A stretch of DNA of 40,207 bases from Hyphococcus sp. (GCA_028285645.1 JANQOV010000126.1:1-40207), one strand, 5' to 3'; shown: positions 9,767 through 18,242, counted from the first letter of the stretch. The notes: generated by a model from the sequence alone, not told the origin. A program made the numbers and translations.

Positions 9767-10219
9767 TTAGGCCGATTCGGAAGACCCTGGCTTTTCAGAT
9801 TTGCGGTTGGGAAAAACTAAAAACGCGCTCGCCGTGTAATTTATGAAAAGTGTAATGACGATAGCGCCCGCTTTCGCCCGCAGGGGCCCAAGGCCATCGG
9901 CAAACATCCAGATAAACCCTGTGGAAACTGACAAGGATAGCAGATGCGCCGCCAGGAATTTTCCGTAACCGCCAAAGGAAATCGTTGCGGCTTTGGCGTC
10001 GCGGCGGAAGGTCACGCGGGAGTTCACGAAATAGCTGATCGGATTGGCGATGGCGAAGGCAAGCACATTCGCAAGCGCCGGCGTAACGCCCGCAAACACC
10101 GCGATGGTGTAGGCGATGAAGTCAATCAGCGTGTTGCCAATGCCAACCAACCCAAAGCGGAAGAGCTGGCCGGTATGGCGGCGAACGCCGTCATGCGCGC
10201 GCATCAAGCCGCCGGCCAT
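9767..10219 (-). CDS. GtrA-family membrane protein
   Basis: A 150-residue inner-membrane protein with four hydrophobic segments and the GtrA signature FRFGLVGIGNTLIDF followed by ISYFVNSRVTFRR. GtrA proteins are thought to flip polyprenyl-phosphate-linked sugars to the periplasmic face. The start is ambiguous. ATG 10219 overlaps the upstream glycosyltransferase by 16 bases. ATG 10204 (Met 6) forms TGATG with that gene's stop and would give clean coupling. Together with the GT2 gene upstream and the divergent GT87 gene, it suggests a GtrABC-like glycosylation set. The rmuC gene follows after 9 bases. Confidence 0.88.
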   Translation of the reverse strand: MAGGLMRAHDGVRRHTGQLFRFGLVGIGNTLIDFIAYTIAVFAGVTPALANVLAFAIANPISYFVNSRVTFRRDAKAATISFGGYGKFLAAHLLSLSVSTGFIWMFADGLGPLRAKAGAIVITLFINYTASAFLVFPNRKSEKPGSSESA

Positions 10220-11283
10220 GCGCGCGCCTTTCCAGCTTCGTCTGCATGAGAGACTGCACGGTCTTCGTCGAGGAACTCAGCTGCAATTTCTGCAAGCGCC
10301 ACATCATTGGCCAGATAGAGCGGACGGTTTTTCGTCTCGTTAAAGACGCGGCCAAGATATTCGCCCATAACGCCGAGCACAACGAGCTGCACGCCGCCGA
10401 GAAACAAGACCAGCGCAGCAAGCGTTGGAAAGCCCGGCGCGGGATCGCCGAACAACGCGGCTTTACCAATGATATAAGCGCCATAAACGAATGACAGCGC
10501 CGCAACGCAAAGCCCAAGATAGGTAGAAACCCGAAGCGGCGCGATCGTATGGGAAGTGATCCCCTCAATCGAAAAGTTCCAGAGCTTCCAGTAGTTCCAC
10601 TTCGTCTTGCCTGCAAAGCGCGGCTCCACATCAAACGCAACCGCTTTGGTGGGAAAGCCGACCCAGGCGAAAACGCCCTTCATGAAACGGTGATGTTCCC
10701 GCAATTTGATCACCGCATCCGCCGCCTTGCGGCTTAACAGGCGAAAGTCGCCGGCGTTTTGCGGCAACGGCGCTTCGCCGACTTTGTTCATCAGGCGATA
10801 GAAAAGATTGGCGGTGGTGCGGCGCAGCCAGCTTTCGCCTTCGCGCGTACGCCGAACGCCATAGACGACCTCATAGCCTTCTCGCCAGCCCGCAATGAGG
10901 TCGGCGATCACCGCCGGCGGATGTTGAAGGTCCGTATCCATAACGACAACAGCGTCGCCGCGGGCGTGATCGAGCCCCGCCGTCACCGCTATTTCCTTGC
11001 CGAAATTCCGGCTCAAATCGACGACCGTGATGTTGCCGTGCAAATCACGCAGGCGATGCATCAGCGCGAGTGTATCATCCGTACTACCATCATTGATGAA
11101 AACAACCTCGCAGGTCTGATCCAGCCGCCGCAGCGCTTTGGTCAACGCCTTGTGAAAAGCAACGAGGGTTTCTTCTTCATTAAACGCCGGACACACAACC
11201 GACAAAAGCGCCGGTTTATCCGCTGTCCGCTCCTTAATCTGCGGTCGATCATCAATTTCGTTAACGCTCACCTGCGTCCTCAC
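10204..11283 (-). CDS. GT2 polyprenyl-phosphate glycosyltransferase (GtrB/DPM-like)
   Basis: A 359-residue family-2 glycosyltransferase. The N-terminal GT-A domain shows NDGSTDDT (about 64–71) and the DxD-type metal site VMDTDLQHPP (about 115–122). Two C-terminal transmembrane helices lie at about 251–273 and 287–311, followed by the ETKNRPLY tail typical of GtrB/ArnC-type enzymes. It is expected to load a sugar from a nucleotide sugar onto undecaprenyl phosphate at the inner membrane; the sugar is unknown. The start is uncertain. The longest frame begins with GTG at 11283, while a second GTG at 11268 has AGGA 5 bases upstream. It is coupled to gtrA and divergent from a GT87 gene 90 bases away. 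Confidence 0.9.
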   Translation of the reverse strand: MRTQVSVNEIDDRPQIKERTADKPALLSVVCPAFNEEETLVAFHKALTKALRRLDQTCEVVFINDGSTDDTLALMHRLRDLHGNITVVDLSRNFGKEIAVTAGLDHARGDAVVVMDTDLQHPPAVIADLIAGWREGYEVVYGVRRTREGESWLRRTTANLFYRLMNKVGEAPLPQNAGDFRLLSRKAADAVIKLREHHRFMKGVFAWVGFPTKAVAFDVEPRFAGKTKWNYWKLWNFSIEGITSHTIAPLRVSTYLGLCVAALSFVYGAYIIGKAALFGDPAPGFPTLAALVLFLGGVQLVVLGVMGEYLGRVFNETKNRPLYLANDVALAEIAAEFLDEDRAVSHADEAGKARAWPAA

Positions 11284-11373
11284 CGTTATGTCGCATGTCC
11301 CAAAATAAGCTTTTCTTTATTTCCGGGTGGTAAACGCCGGGACTGGTCGCAAAGGCATGCAAACGCAGGAATT

Positions 11374-12639
11374 ATGAACAAATTCGACCAGGCCGGGCAG
11401 CTAATCGTTAATCGCTACCCGATTTTTGGGACGCTTTTTGTGGAACGCGGCCGGGAGACCATGCTGGCGGTCGCGGGCCTCTTATTGACGGCCTATCTCG
11501 CGACATTCGGCTATTCAGTGATCTCCGCGAAAGACCTCATCACCTTTGCGGACGCAATCCTCGGCGGTGACTTCATCATTTTCTGGGTGGCCGCGAAAGC
11601 AGTTTTCACTGACGGTGCTGCGGCGCTTTACGACAATCTGGTGCTCGAAAACGCACTTCGTGAGGCCGCCCCCGCCCGCGACCAGTTTCTCGTGAGCTGG
11701 CAATACCCGCCCACGATGTTTTTCATGGTTGCGCCATTTGCAGCACTGCCGTTCTTGCCGGCCTATGGCGCCTGGCTTGTGGTGCATTCGGCGCTTTTTG
11801 CTGGTGCGCTGTCGCAACTCTGGCGCAATGGAACGGCCATCTTTGTGGCGTTTGCTTCCGCTGCGACCTTGCAGGCCTGGATTACGGGGCAGACGGGTTT
11901 CCTTACCGCAGCGCTCTTGGCCATGGCCGCAGCGATGCCGACCAGGCGGCCAATCCTAGCAGGGATCGCCGCTGGGCTTTTGACCATCAAACCGCAATTT
12001 GGACTTTTGATCCCCCTCGCTTTCGCAGCTGCTGGCTGCTGGCGCGCTTTCTCGGTCGCCGCGATTACTGCAATAGCGCTGGCTGGTGCGAGCGTCATGA
12101 TATTTGGCGTTGAGGCCTGGATTGCCTTTTTCGAAGCGGTGCAAACCCATGGCGGGCGCCTACAGTCGGACGTCTTTCCGTTCAACAAGGTGATCTCGCC
12201 CTACGGCGGCCTGATGATGCTTGGTACACCAACAAATATCGCCATGGGCGTGCATGTCTTGTGCGCTGTATGCCTTGCGGCGTTTGTGTTTCTCGTCTGG
12301 CGCAAGGTCGAGGCTTGGGACTTACGGGCGATGATTTTGTGTACGGCGGCGGCGTTGGCGACGCCCTACGCGTTCTACTATGAATTACCGATCTTCATCC
12401 CGCCGCTATTATTGCTCGCGCACCGGGGCGTCAGGGACGGCTGGCTGCGCGGCGAACGCTTTGCTTTAGCAATACTCTGGGTCTTGCCTGTCTATCTCCC
12501 GGGAAGCGGCGACATCCCAGGTGTTCCCCTGGCGTTTTTGGCGGCCTTCAGCGCATTCTTGTTATGTGTAAGGCGCGTTATCCACGAAACGCATGTCAGC
12601 AGCGTGTTTGGCGGGCGCGCCGCTAGTCAAGCCGCATAG
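11374..12639 (+). CDS. GT87 (DUF2029) polytopic glycosyltransferase
   Basis: A 421-residue polytopic membrane protein with about ten hydrophobic segments. It resembles the GT87/DUF2029 family of polyprenol-phosphate-sugar-dependent transferases of the GT-C fold. Family-like stretches include GGDFIIFWVAAKAVFTDGAA (an acidic residue in the first periplasmic loop), SWQYPPTMFF, LTIKPQFGLL and TPYAFYYELPI. The frame is open much further upstream, but that part is antisense to the GT2 gene. The ATG at 11374 has AGGA just before it and starts MNKFDQAGQL. Working with the divergent GT2 and GtrA genes it could be the periplasmic transferase using the flipped lipid-linked sugar; acceptor unknown. It converges on recR with 3 bases between stops. 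Confidence 0.82.
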   Translation: MNKFDQAGQLIVNRYPIFGTLFVERGRETMLAVAGLLLTAYLATFGYSVISAKDLITFADAILGGDFIIFWVAAKAVFTDGAAALYDNLVLENALREAAPARDQFLVSWQYPPTMFFMVAPFAALPFLPAYGAWLVVHSALFAGALSQLWRNGTAIFVAFASAATLQAWITGQTGFLTAALLAMAAAMPTRRPILAGIAAGLLTIKPQFGLLIPLAFAAAGCWRAFSVAAITAIALAGASVMIFGVEAWIAFFEAVQTHGGRLQSDVFPFNKVISPYGGLMMLGTPTNIAMGVHVLCAVCLAAFVFLVWRKVEAWDLRAMILCTAAALATPYAFYYELPIFIPPLLLLAHRGVRDGWLRGERFALAILWVLPVYLPGSGDIPGVPLAFLAAFSAFLLCVRRVIHETHVSSVFGGRAASQAA

Positions 12640-12642
12640 CCC

Positions 12643-13248
12643 TCAAACCGGGCGCCGGGTTTTCATCGCCGCGGCCAACGTTCCTTCATCGAGATAATCA
12701 AGCTCGCCGCCCACCGGCACGCCTTGGCTTAGGCGGGTGACGCGAAGATCAGCACTTTCCAGATGTTCCATCAGATAATGCGCCGTGGTCTGACCATCAA
12801 CAGTAGCGGCCAGCGCAATCACAACTTCTTTGACTTCGTCCGTCTTTGTGCGCTCGATCAGCCGTCCGATAGTCAGGTCATCAGGGCCGACGCCGTCAAG
12901 GGGCGACAGGAGCCCGCCAAGGACGTGATAAAGGCCCTTGTGTGCGCCGGCGCGCTCGAGCGCCCAAAGCCCCGACACGTCCTCGACAACGCAAAGAACC
13001 GACCTGTCGCGCTCTTCGTCAACGCAGACGGCGCAAGGGTCGATCGAATCCCAATTGCCGCATTCCGAGCAACCGGTCACCTTGTCTGCCGCGTCCGACA
13101 GCGCAAAGGCGAGCGGTTGCATAACTGGTTCGCGCTTTTTGAGGAGATAAAGCGCTGCGCGCTTGGCCGAGCGCGGACCTAGCCCCGGCAGTTTTGCAAG
13201 AAGGTCAATCAAACGTTGTAACTCAGGACCAATGGGAGATGCGGGCAT
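12643..13248 (-). CDS. recR: Recombination mediator protein RecR
   Basis: Acts with RecF/RecO to load RecA at gaps in DNA. The 201 residues match the family. There is an N-terminal helix-hairpin-helix ([17 protein letters not shown], about 20–36), a four-cysteine zinc site ([16 protein letters not shown], about 60–75), then a Toprim domain ([15 protein letters not shown]) and the C-terminal motif [18 protein letters not shown]. The ATG at 13248 is used rather than the TTG one codon earlier, with AAAGAG about 6 bases upstream. In most bacteria recR follows ebfC directly; here three other genes lie between them. Confidence 0.97.
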   Translation of the reverse strand: MPASPIGPELQRLIDLLAKLPGLGPRSAKRAALYLLKKREPVMQPLAFALSDAADKVTGCSECGNWDSIDPCAVCVDEERDRSVLCVVEDVSGLWALERAGAHKGLYHVLGGLLSPLDGVGPDDLTIGRLIERTKTDEVKEVVIALAATVDGQTTAHYLMEHLESADLRVTRLSQGVPVGGELDYLDEGTLAAAMKTRRPV

Positions 13249-13266
13249 CAAGAACTCTTTAAATCG

Positions 13267-14493
13267 TCATTCAGCAGCAACGGCTGCGCGCTTGAATGTT
13301 GTTTCAAAGCCGGGCTCTGGATGGCGCGGAATAAGCGATGACAATACGAACGATATCGCCGCCATGCCGGCGCCCAGAAGGAACACCAAAGACGGGCTCG
13401 CCAGCCAGATCAAGCCAAAACTTACTGGCACCAACACTGCCGCAATGTGGTTGATGGTGAAGGAAACCCCCGCGGTTCCCGCCATGTCGGCGGGATCGGC
13501 GATTTTCTGGAAGTAAGTGTTCATGGCAATCGCCAGGGCGAAAAACATGTGATCGATCACATAAAGCGCAGCAGCGGCGTATGGGTTTGACACAAAAGCA
13601 TAGGCAACGAACACGCCAAAGAGACCCACGTATTCAAGCCGCAAAGCATTCCGCTCGCCGAACCGGCCGATCAACGCGCCGATGGTCGGCGCGAACAGCA
13701 TGTTAAAGCCGGTATTGATCAGGAAAAGCAACGCTACTTCATGGACGTCATAGCCAAACTTTTCCACCATCAACAAAGCCGCAAAAACGGTGAAGATTTG
13801 CCGCCGGGCGCCGCCCATGAATCTGAGGGCGTAAAACAACCAATAGCGCTTTTTGATGATGAGCTTTTTATGCTGCTGCGTCGTTTCTCTAAACATGGGA
13901 AACGCGCGCCAGAGAAAGATCACGACAGTAAAAGAAAGCGCGCCGAACAAAAGAAACGCCGTCTCGAAATTGAGAGACAGTCCCTTCCAAACAAGAGCGA
14001 TCAATCCGAAAACCACAAGTTGCGCCGCAGCGGCGATGGCGATGAGGCGGCCCATGAGATAGGGCGCTTGATCCCGCGGCAGCCATTGCAGCTTGAGAGA
14101 CTGATTGACAGTTTCGAAATAGTGAAACCCAAGAGACATCAAGAAAGTCGTCAAGTAAAACGCCCAAACACTCGGAAAAAACCCGGTGATCGCAACGCCG
14201 ATGGCGAGCAATGCGAGTGATGCAAGCGCCAGCGTCTGCTCACGCATCACCAAAAGCACATAGACAACGAGAAAAGCGAGGAAGCCCGGAATTTCGCGGA
14301 TGGTTTCCTGCAAGCCGACTTCGGCACCGGTCATGCCGATGCCGTCCACCGCGAAATTTTTCGCCAGCGCATACCAGGCCGCAAACGCCAACTGCATGGC
14401 GACCGTCATCAACGCAAGCGCCATGAAAGGCGAGCGGTCAGCGGCCATGGTGCGGAGTTGTTGCGCGACGTTCATGGGCGCTACATTCAGCAT
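13267..14493 (-). CDS. Major facilitator superfamily transporter
   Basis: A 408-residue integral membrane protein with about twelve hydrophobic segments in two halves and a polar central loop (RETTQQHKKLIIKKR, about residues 207–221), the layout of an MFS secondary transporter. Substrate cannot be read. The start is uncertain because no good ribosome-binding site is seen; ATG 14493 is used, TTG 14499 and ATG 14475 are in-frame alternatives. It ends 18 bases before the recR start, so the two could be co-transcribed. It is part of the three-gene insertion separating ebfC from recR. Confidence 0.82.
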   Translation of the reverse strand: MLNVAPMNVAQQLRTMAADRSPFMALALMTVAMQLAFAAWYALAKNFAVDGIGMTGAEVGLQETIREIPGFLAFLVVYVLLVMREQTLALASLALLAIGVAITGFFPSVWAFYLTTFLMSLGFHYFETVNQSLKLQWLPRDQAPYLMGRLIAIAAAAQLVVFGLIALVWKGLSLNFETAFLLFGALSFTVVIFLWRAFPMFRETTQQHKKLIIKKRYWLFYALRFMGGARRQIFTVFAALLMVEKFGYDVHEVALLFLINTGFNMLFAPTIGALIGRFGERNALRLEYVGLFGVFVAYAFVSNPYAAAALYVIDHMFFALAIAMNTYFQKIADPADMAGTAGVSFTINHIAAVLVPVSFGLIWLASPSLVFLLGAGMAAISFVLSSLIPRHPEPGFETTFKRAAVAAE

Positions 14494-14584
14494 TTTCAAC
14501 GATGAAGCAAATACATGGACAGACGCCGCCTTGCAGGTGCAGATTGAAGGCTTTGTTCAACCGTGAAGGTCAGCCCGTCTATCA

Positions 14585-14848
14585 ATGACTGTCGTTTTGC
14601 TATTGATCGCCGCCATCAATGTCGCAGCGTTTGGCGCCTATGCCTACGACAAGTTCGCCGCGCAATCAGGGCGAAGGCGCATTCCAGAAAGAACGTTGCT
14701 GACATTGGCGGTATTGGGCGGCGCGGCGGGCGGTCTTTGCGCCATGTATTTGATGCGCCACAAAACGCAGACGCCGATTTTCAAGATTGGTTTGCCGGTT
14801 TTGTTGATCTTTCAGCTGGTTGGTTTGGCGTACTTCGCAAGCGGTTGA
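14585..14848 (+). CDS. DUF1294 small membrane protein
   Basis: An 87-residue protein with hydrophobic segments near residues 3–20, 40–58 and 68–86. It carries the DUF1294 signatures YDKFAAQSGRRRIPE, LGGAAGG and MRHKTQ. The function of the family is not known. It is encoded on the plus strand in the midst of minus-strand genes, 91 bases from the divergent MFS start. No strong ribosome-binding site precedes the ATG. Confidence 0.82.
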   Translation: MTVVLLLIAAINVAAFGAYAYDKFAAQSGRRRIPERTLLTLAVLGGAAGGLCAMYLMRHKTQTPIFKIGLPVLLIFQLVGLAYFASG

Positions 14849-14918
14849 CTTGCATCGCAACTGTCAGGGAAACCACCTCTACAAATCGGGCCCGATCGGA
14901 GGGCAGCGGTCATCTAGC

Positions 14919-15245
14919 TTACGCCTCTGATTTGACGCCGAACAATCCGATGAATTGCTCTTCGATCGTCGCTGCCTCCCAATGCTGATCGATTTCATCA
15001 AACTCTTTCTTATTCGCGGCGACAAGATCGGCACGGGCGTTTTTGTCTTTGAAATAGTCGATGGTGCAGAAGCGATTCGGGTCTTCTTCATCCGAGAGCA
15101 GATCAGTGCGAATGTATCCGGATGACTTTGAGAAGAACTTGTTCCAAACGCCGTTCGGACCATAGGCGTCTATAAACGTCGATCGCTCTGAAGGTTTTAC
15201 TTTGTAGGTCCAAACATAGGCGCAGACGCCATTCAAATGGCACAC
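14919..15245 (-). CDS. ABM-like (dimeric alpha/beta barrel) protein
   Basis: A 108-residue soluble protein whose beginning (VCAYVWTYKVKPSERSTFIDAYG) and length fit the antibiotic-biosynthesis-monooxygenase-like ferredoxin fold. No catalytic residue set is clear, so enzymatic activity should not be assumed. The start is GTG at 15245, supported by AAGGAG about 8 bases upstream; no in-frame ATG fits better. It lies 27 bases downstream of ebfC and may be read from the dnaX–ebfC transcript. Confidence 0.75.
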   Translation of the reverse strand: MCHLNGVCAYVWTYKVKPSERSTFIDAYGPNGVWNKFFSKSSGYIRTDLLSDEEDPNRFCTIDYFKDKNARADLVAANKKEFDEIDQHWEAATIEEQFIGLFGVKSEA

Positions 15246-15272
15246 TCACCGCTCTCCTTTTCAATTTAATAC

Positions 15273-15593
15273 CTAAAACGGCATCTTGAACCCCGGCGGC
15301 AGTGGGAGCCCCGCGGTCATCGCCTTGATCTGTTCCTGGCTGGCAGTTTCAAGTTTTGACTTGCCGTCGTTAATCGCCGCTGCAATCAAATCTTCGAGAA
15401 TTTCCGCTTCATCCTCTTTCATCAGCGCCCGGTCGATCGCAACAGCGCTCGCATAGCCTTTGCCATTGAGGACAATTTTCACCATGCCGCCGCCCGCCTC
15501 GCCGGTGACTTCAAGGTCCGCCAGCTTTTCCTGCATTTCTGACATCTTGGCCTGCATTTCGCCGGCCTGTTTCATCAGTTCACTGATATCCAT
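15273..15593 (-). CDS. ebfC: YbaB/EbfC nucleoid-associated protein
   Basis: A 106-residue DNA-binding protein that forms dimers shaped like pincers and affects nucleoid organisation. The start MDISELMKQAGEMQAKMSEMQEKL is the family's N-terminal helix. The middle VTGEAGGGMVKIVLNGKG and the end AMTAGLPLPPGFKMPF are diagnostic. It lies 31 bases after dnaX, the usual order, but recR does not follow directly. Confidence 0.96.
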   Translation of the reverse strand: MDISELMKQAGEMQAKMSEMQEKLADLEVTGEAGGGMVKIVLNGKGYASAVAIDRALMKEDEAEILEDLIAAAINDGKSKLETASQEQIKAMTAGLPLPPGFKMPF

Positions 15594-15624
15594 GAATGAG
15601 GTCCTTCAAATCCGTTACTGTTGG

Positions 15625-17457
15625 TTATTTGGGTCCAAGATCTTCAATATCAACATCAGGGTCGATGGGCGGGTCTTCCTCGCCCTCGTCCGGCGCGGGC
15701 GACGGCGCTGCGTCAGGCTCGCGGATGAGCGTTACTTCGGCGCCGGGAAAGGTTTCGAGCGCCTCCTTCACGAGCGGGTGCGCCATCACTTCCGCATGGC
15801 GAGCGCTGCGCACGGTGTCGGCGCCCGCTTCTTCCGTATTGACGGTCACCAGCCATTGCCTGCCGGTCCATTCTTTAAGACGCTGCGTAAGCCGTCCCGC
15901 AAGATCGCGCGGCGCGCCCTCGGCAAGCCGCAACTCAATGCGCTCCGGTGCAAAGCTGACAATATGCACATAGCTTTCAAGTTCCGTGCGGAATTTTGCG
16001 TCACGCCTTCGACCGGCAAGTCTTAAAACATCCTTGAATGAAGCAACCGCCGGTTCGCCCGTCCCCGCATCATCGGTCTGACGCAAGGGCGGCTCGATCT
16101 CGTACATCTGTTGTCCGGCCTGCCGCGCAGCGCTCGCGCCGGGCGGCGCCATCGCAGAAACGGGCGCGCGTTCTGTTTGTGCATTTGGCGGTTCGCTGGT
16201 CACGGATCTTGATGCTTGGTCTGCGTTCGCGGACCGGGCGGAACTATTTTTTTTTAGGGCGCGCAAAGCTTCATCAGGCGTCGGCAGGTCAGCCGCATAA
16301 CAAATCCGGATGAGCGCCATTTCCGCCGCCGCCGCAGGATCGGGCGCGAATTGCGTTTCCGACAATCCCTTCATCAAAAGCGTCCAGGCGCGGGTGAGCG
16401 CGTTCATAGGCAGCGCGTTCGCCATTTCTTTAGCGCGCTCTGCATCCGCCTCGCCAGCCGGGCCATGGGCTGAAGCCTCAGGTCCCGCCGCTTTCACCCG
16501 GGTCAACAAATGCGTCAAATCAAGCATGTCCCGAAGGATGATCGCAGGTTCGGCGCCAGCGTCATATTGCGAGCGGAAGCCTTCAAGTGCTGTTTTGGCG
16601 TCGCCCTTGAAGCAAGCGGCGAGCACGTCCCAGACGCCGGTACGGTCGGCAAGCCCAAGCATGTCGCGAACTGCATCGGCGCTTACTTCCCCATCGCCGC
16701 TTTCACTCCCCTGCGCCGTATACTGAACGATCGCCTGATCGAGAATAGACAGAGCATCGCGCACTGAACCTTCCGCCGCTCGCGCAATCATCGCAAGGCC
16801 CTCCGGGGCGATTTTGACGGCTTCTTTCTCGGCGATCGTTGCGAGGTGGTCGGCGAGCGCTTCAGGGTCGATGCGGCGAAGGTCAAACCGCTGGCAGCGG
16901 GACAGAACCGTTACCGGCAGTTTGCGGATTTCCGTGGTCGCAAAAATGAACTTCACATGGGGCGGCGGTTCTTCAAGCGTCTTCAAAAGCGCGTTGAACG
17001 CCGCCGTCGATAACATGTGCACTTCGTCGATGATGTAGACTTTGTAGCGCGCCTCAATCGGCGCATAGCGGACGCCTTCAATCAGCTCGCGAATATCGCC
17101 AACGCCAGTACGGGAAGCGGCGTCCATCTCCAGCACATCAGGATGGCGGCTTTCAGCGATAGCGCGGCAATGGCGGCCCTCGACCGGCATTTCCATCTGC
17201 GGACCTTTATCCTCCCCATCGGGCCCGACATAATTGAGCGCCCGGGCCAAAATCCGCGCGGTTGTGGTTTTCCCCACCCCGCGCACGCCGGTTAGAATGT
17301 AAGCGTGGGCGATACGATTTGAGGCAAAGGCGTTTTTGAGAGTTTTGACCATCGCCTCATGACCAATGAGATCGTCAAAGCTTTGCGGACGGTATTTCCG
17401 CGCCAGCACCTGATAGGCGGCGTCTTCTAAAGGCGGGTTTTCAGAACGATCGCTCAT
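15625..17457 (-). CDS. dnaX: DNA polymerase III subunits gamma/tau
   Basis: Clamp-loader ATPase that also ties the polymerase cores together as tau. From ATG 17457 the product is 610 residues. The AAA+ domain starts YQVLARKYRPQSFDDLIGHE, with Walker A GVRGVGKTT (about 57–65), DEVH Walker B (about 145) and sensor 1 FATTEIRKLPVTVLSRC. The zinc-module cysteines seen in E. coli are mostly missing: only one Cys (GRHCRAIAES) remains. After domain III a run of nine A residues is followed by TAG in the −1 frame, which could give a short gamma form. ATG 17466 and TTG 17502 are alternative starts; none has a strong ribosome-binding site. Confidence 0.95.
   Translation of the reverse strand: MSDRSENPPLEDAAYQVLARKYRPQSFDDLIGHEAMVKTLKNAFASNRIAHAYILTGVRGVGKTTTARILARALNYVGPDGEDKGPQMEMPVEGRHCRAIAESRHPDVLEMDAASRTGVGDIRELIEGVRYAPIEARYKVYIIDEVHMLSTAAFNALLKTLEEPPPHVKFIFATTEIRKLPVTVLSRCQRFDLRRIDPEALADHLATIAEKEAVKIAPEGLAMIARAAEGSVRDALSILDQAIVQYTAQGSESGDGEVSADAVRDMLGLADRTGVWDVLAACFKGDAKTALEGFRSQYDAGAEPAIILRDMLDLTHLLTRVKAAGPEASAHGPAGEADAERAKEMANALPMNALTRAWTLLMKGLSETQFAPDPAAAAEMALIRICYAADLPTPDEALRALKKNSSARSANADQASRSVTSEPPNAQTERAPVSAMAPPGASAARQAGQQMYEIEPPLRQTDDAGTGEPAVASFKDVLRLAGRRRDAKFRTELESYVHIVSFAPERIELRLAEGAPRDLAGRLTQRLKEWTGRQWLVTVNTEEAGADTVRSARHAEVMAHPLVKEALETFPGAEVTLIREPDAAPSPAPDEGEEDPPIDPDVDIEDLGPK
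16244..16257 (-). promoter_or_regulatory. Putative slippage site for a dnaX gamma form
   Basis: On the coding strand dnaX reads CTA AAA AAA AAT AGT, a run of nine A (16255–16247). Slipping by −1 on the ribosome, or adding one A during transcription, puts the next codon as TAG and ends the protein after about 404 residues, just past clamp-loader domain III. A short imperfect inverted repeat with GTTC/GAAC ends (16244–16225) follows. Thermus dnaX is known to use an A9 run in this way; here it is inferred. Confidence 0.5.
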
Positions 17458-17525
17458 GCAGCGCATTATGGAGATTTGAGACGGGCGAAGCAAAGGCGGC
17501 AAATCGCTTGGGGAAAATATCTCAT

Positions 17526-17771
17526 TTAGCGGCCGCGTTTTTGAAACGCTTTGTCGGCCTCAAGCTGATATTCAAAGACCTCGTTCAGGGGAACGCCGAA
17601 CACCGCGGCAATGCGAAACGCCGCTTCCAGCGTTGGCGAATATTTTCCTTTTTCGATCGCCGCAATTGTTTGGCGGGTCACGCCAATGCGTTCGGCGAGT
17701 TGACCTTGGGTCATCTCGCCATGTTGAAAGCGCAGCAATCGGATTTGATTGCGAATGGGCGTTGCAGCCAT
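17526..17771 (-). CDS. XRE-family transcriptional regulator
   Basis: An 81-residue Cro/CI-type helix-turn-helix protein. The HTH core is [20 protein letters not shown] (about residues 21–40), followed by [20 protein letters not shown]. This compact type usually represses its own operon with a membrane partner. AAGGA lies 5 bases before the ATG and overlaps the end of the upstream membrane-protein gene, 8 bases away, so the two are one transcript. The likely target is the palindrome at 18218–18236. Confidence 0.93.
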   Translation of the reverse strand: MAATPIRNQIRLLRFQHGEMTQGQLAERIGVTRQTIAAIEKGKYSPTLEAAFRIAAVFGVPLNEVFEYQLEADKAFQKRGR

Positions 17772-17779
17772 CGAATTCC

Positions 17780-18187
17780 TTATGAATCACGAAGATAAAG
17801 CGCTTGTTGCCAGACATTTTTGACGATTTCCGAGCCGGCCAACCCCAGGAACATAATGTTCGCCATGCGCGCATCACCGTCGATCAGCGCTATGACGAGC
17901 CCTGTAATCGCGGCGGCGCCGAGCGCATAACCGCCGGCCCGTTCGCCATAAAGTTCGATCTGCTTATCGCGCTCGTCCTCTATCTCGTCGGCGTTTTTCG
18001 GGGACAAGGACCAGACGATGATGTGGCCAATGACGACAAGCACGATGAAGGCGATTACGGAGCCGATCATCGCGTCGCCGCCAGCAATCTCAAGACTGCG
18101 CTCGCGAAAGAGCGGAAAGGCGTAGTCCAGCACCACCCAGACCATCGCGACCAACACGATCCACGAACTCACCTGTTTGAACGCCAT
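17780..18187 (-). CDS. DUF2178-like membrane protein, partner of the XRE regulator
   Basis: A 135-residue membrane protein with about four hydrophobic segments (near 7–24, 40–61, 88–105 and 111–125). The central polar stretch [20 protein letters not shown] resembles the ERDE-type motif of DUF2178 proteins, which are often encoded with small XRE regulators. The molecular function is unknown. ATG 18187 is chosen because GGAGAGG lies just upstream; a TTG at 18199 is in frame. It is the first gene of a two-gene unit behind the promoter and operator at 18214–18242. Confidence 0.8.
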   Translation of the reverse strand: MAFKQVSSWIVLVAMVWVVLDYAFPLFRERSLEIAGGDAMIGSVIAFIVLVVIGHIIVWSLSPKNADEIEDERDKQIELYGERAGGYALGAAAITGLVIALIDGDARMANIMFLGLAGSEIVKNVWQQALYLRDS

Positions 18188-18213
18188 CGTCCTCTCCAAT
18201 CCGCCTCGCCATC

Positions 18214-18242
18214 AATGTAATGTATGATGTACATTATGTCAA
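18214..18242 (-). promoter_or_regulatory. Promoter with palindromic operator for the XRE unit
   Basis: On the minus strand a perfect −35 TTGACA (18242–18237) is followed by 17 bases and TACATT (18219–18214), a weaker −10. Between them lies a perfect inverted repeat, TAATGTA and TACATTA with a 5-base spacer (18218–18236). An operator between −35 and −10 is the classic place for a repressor, most simply the XRE protein encoded downstream. Confidence 0.65.

Noticed and set aside
10759-11373. Upstream 205 codons in frame with the GT87 gene
   Set aside because: Antisense to the well-supported GT2 gene, and the translation has no family features. The ATG at 11374 has its own AGGA.
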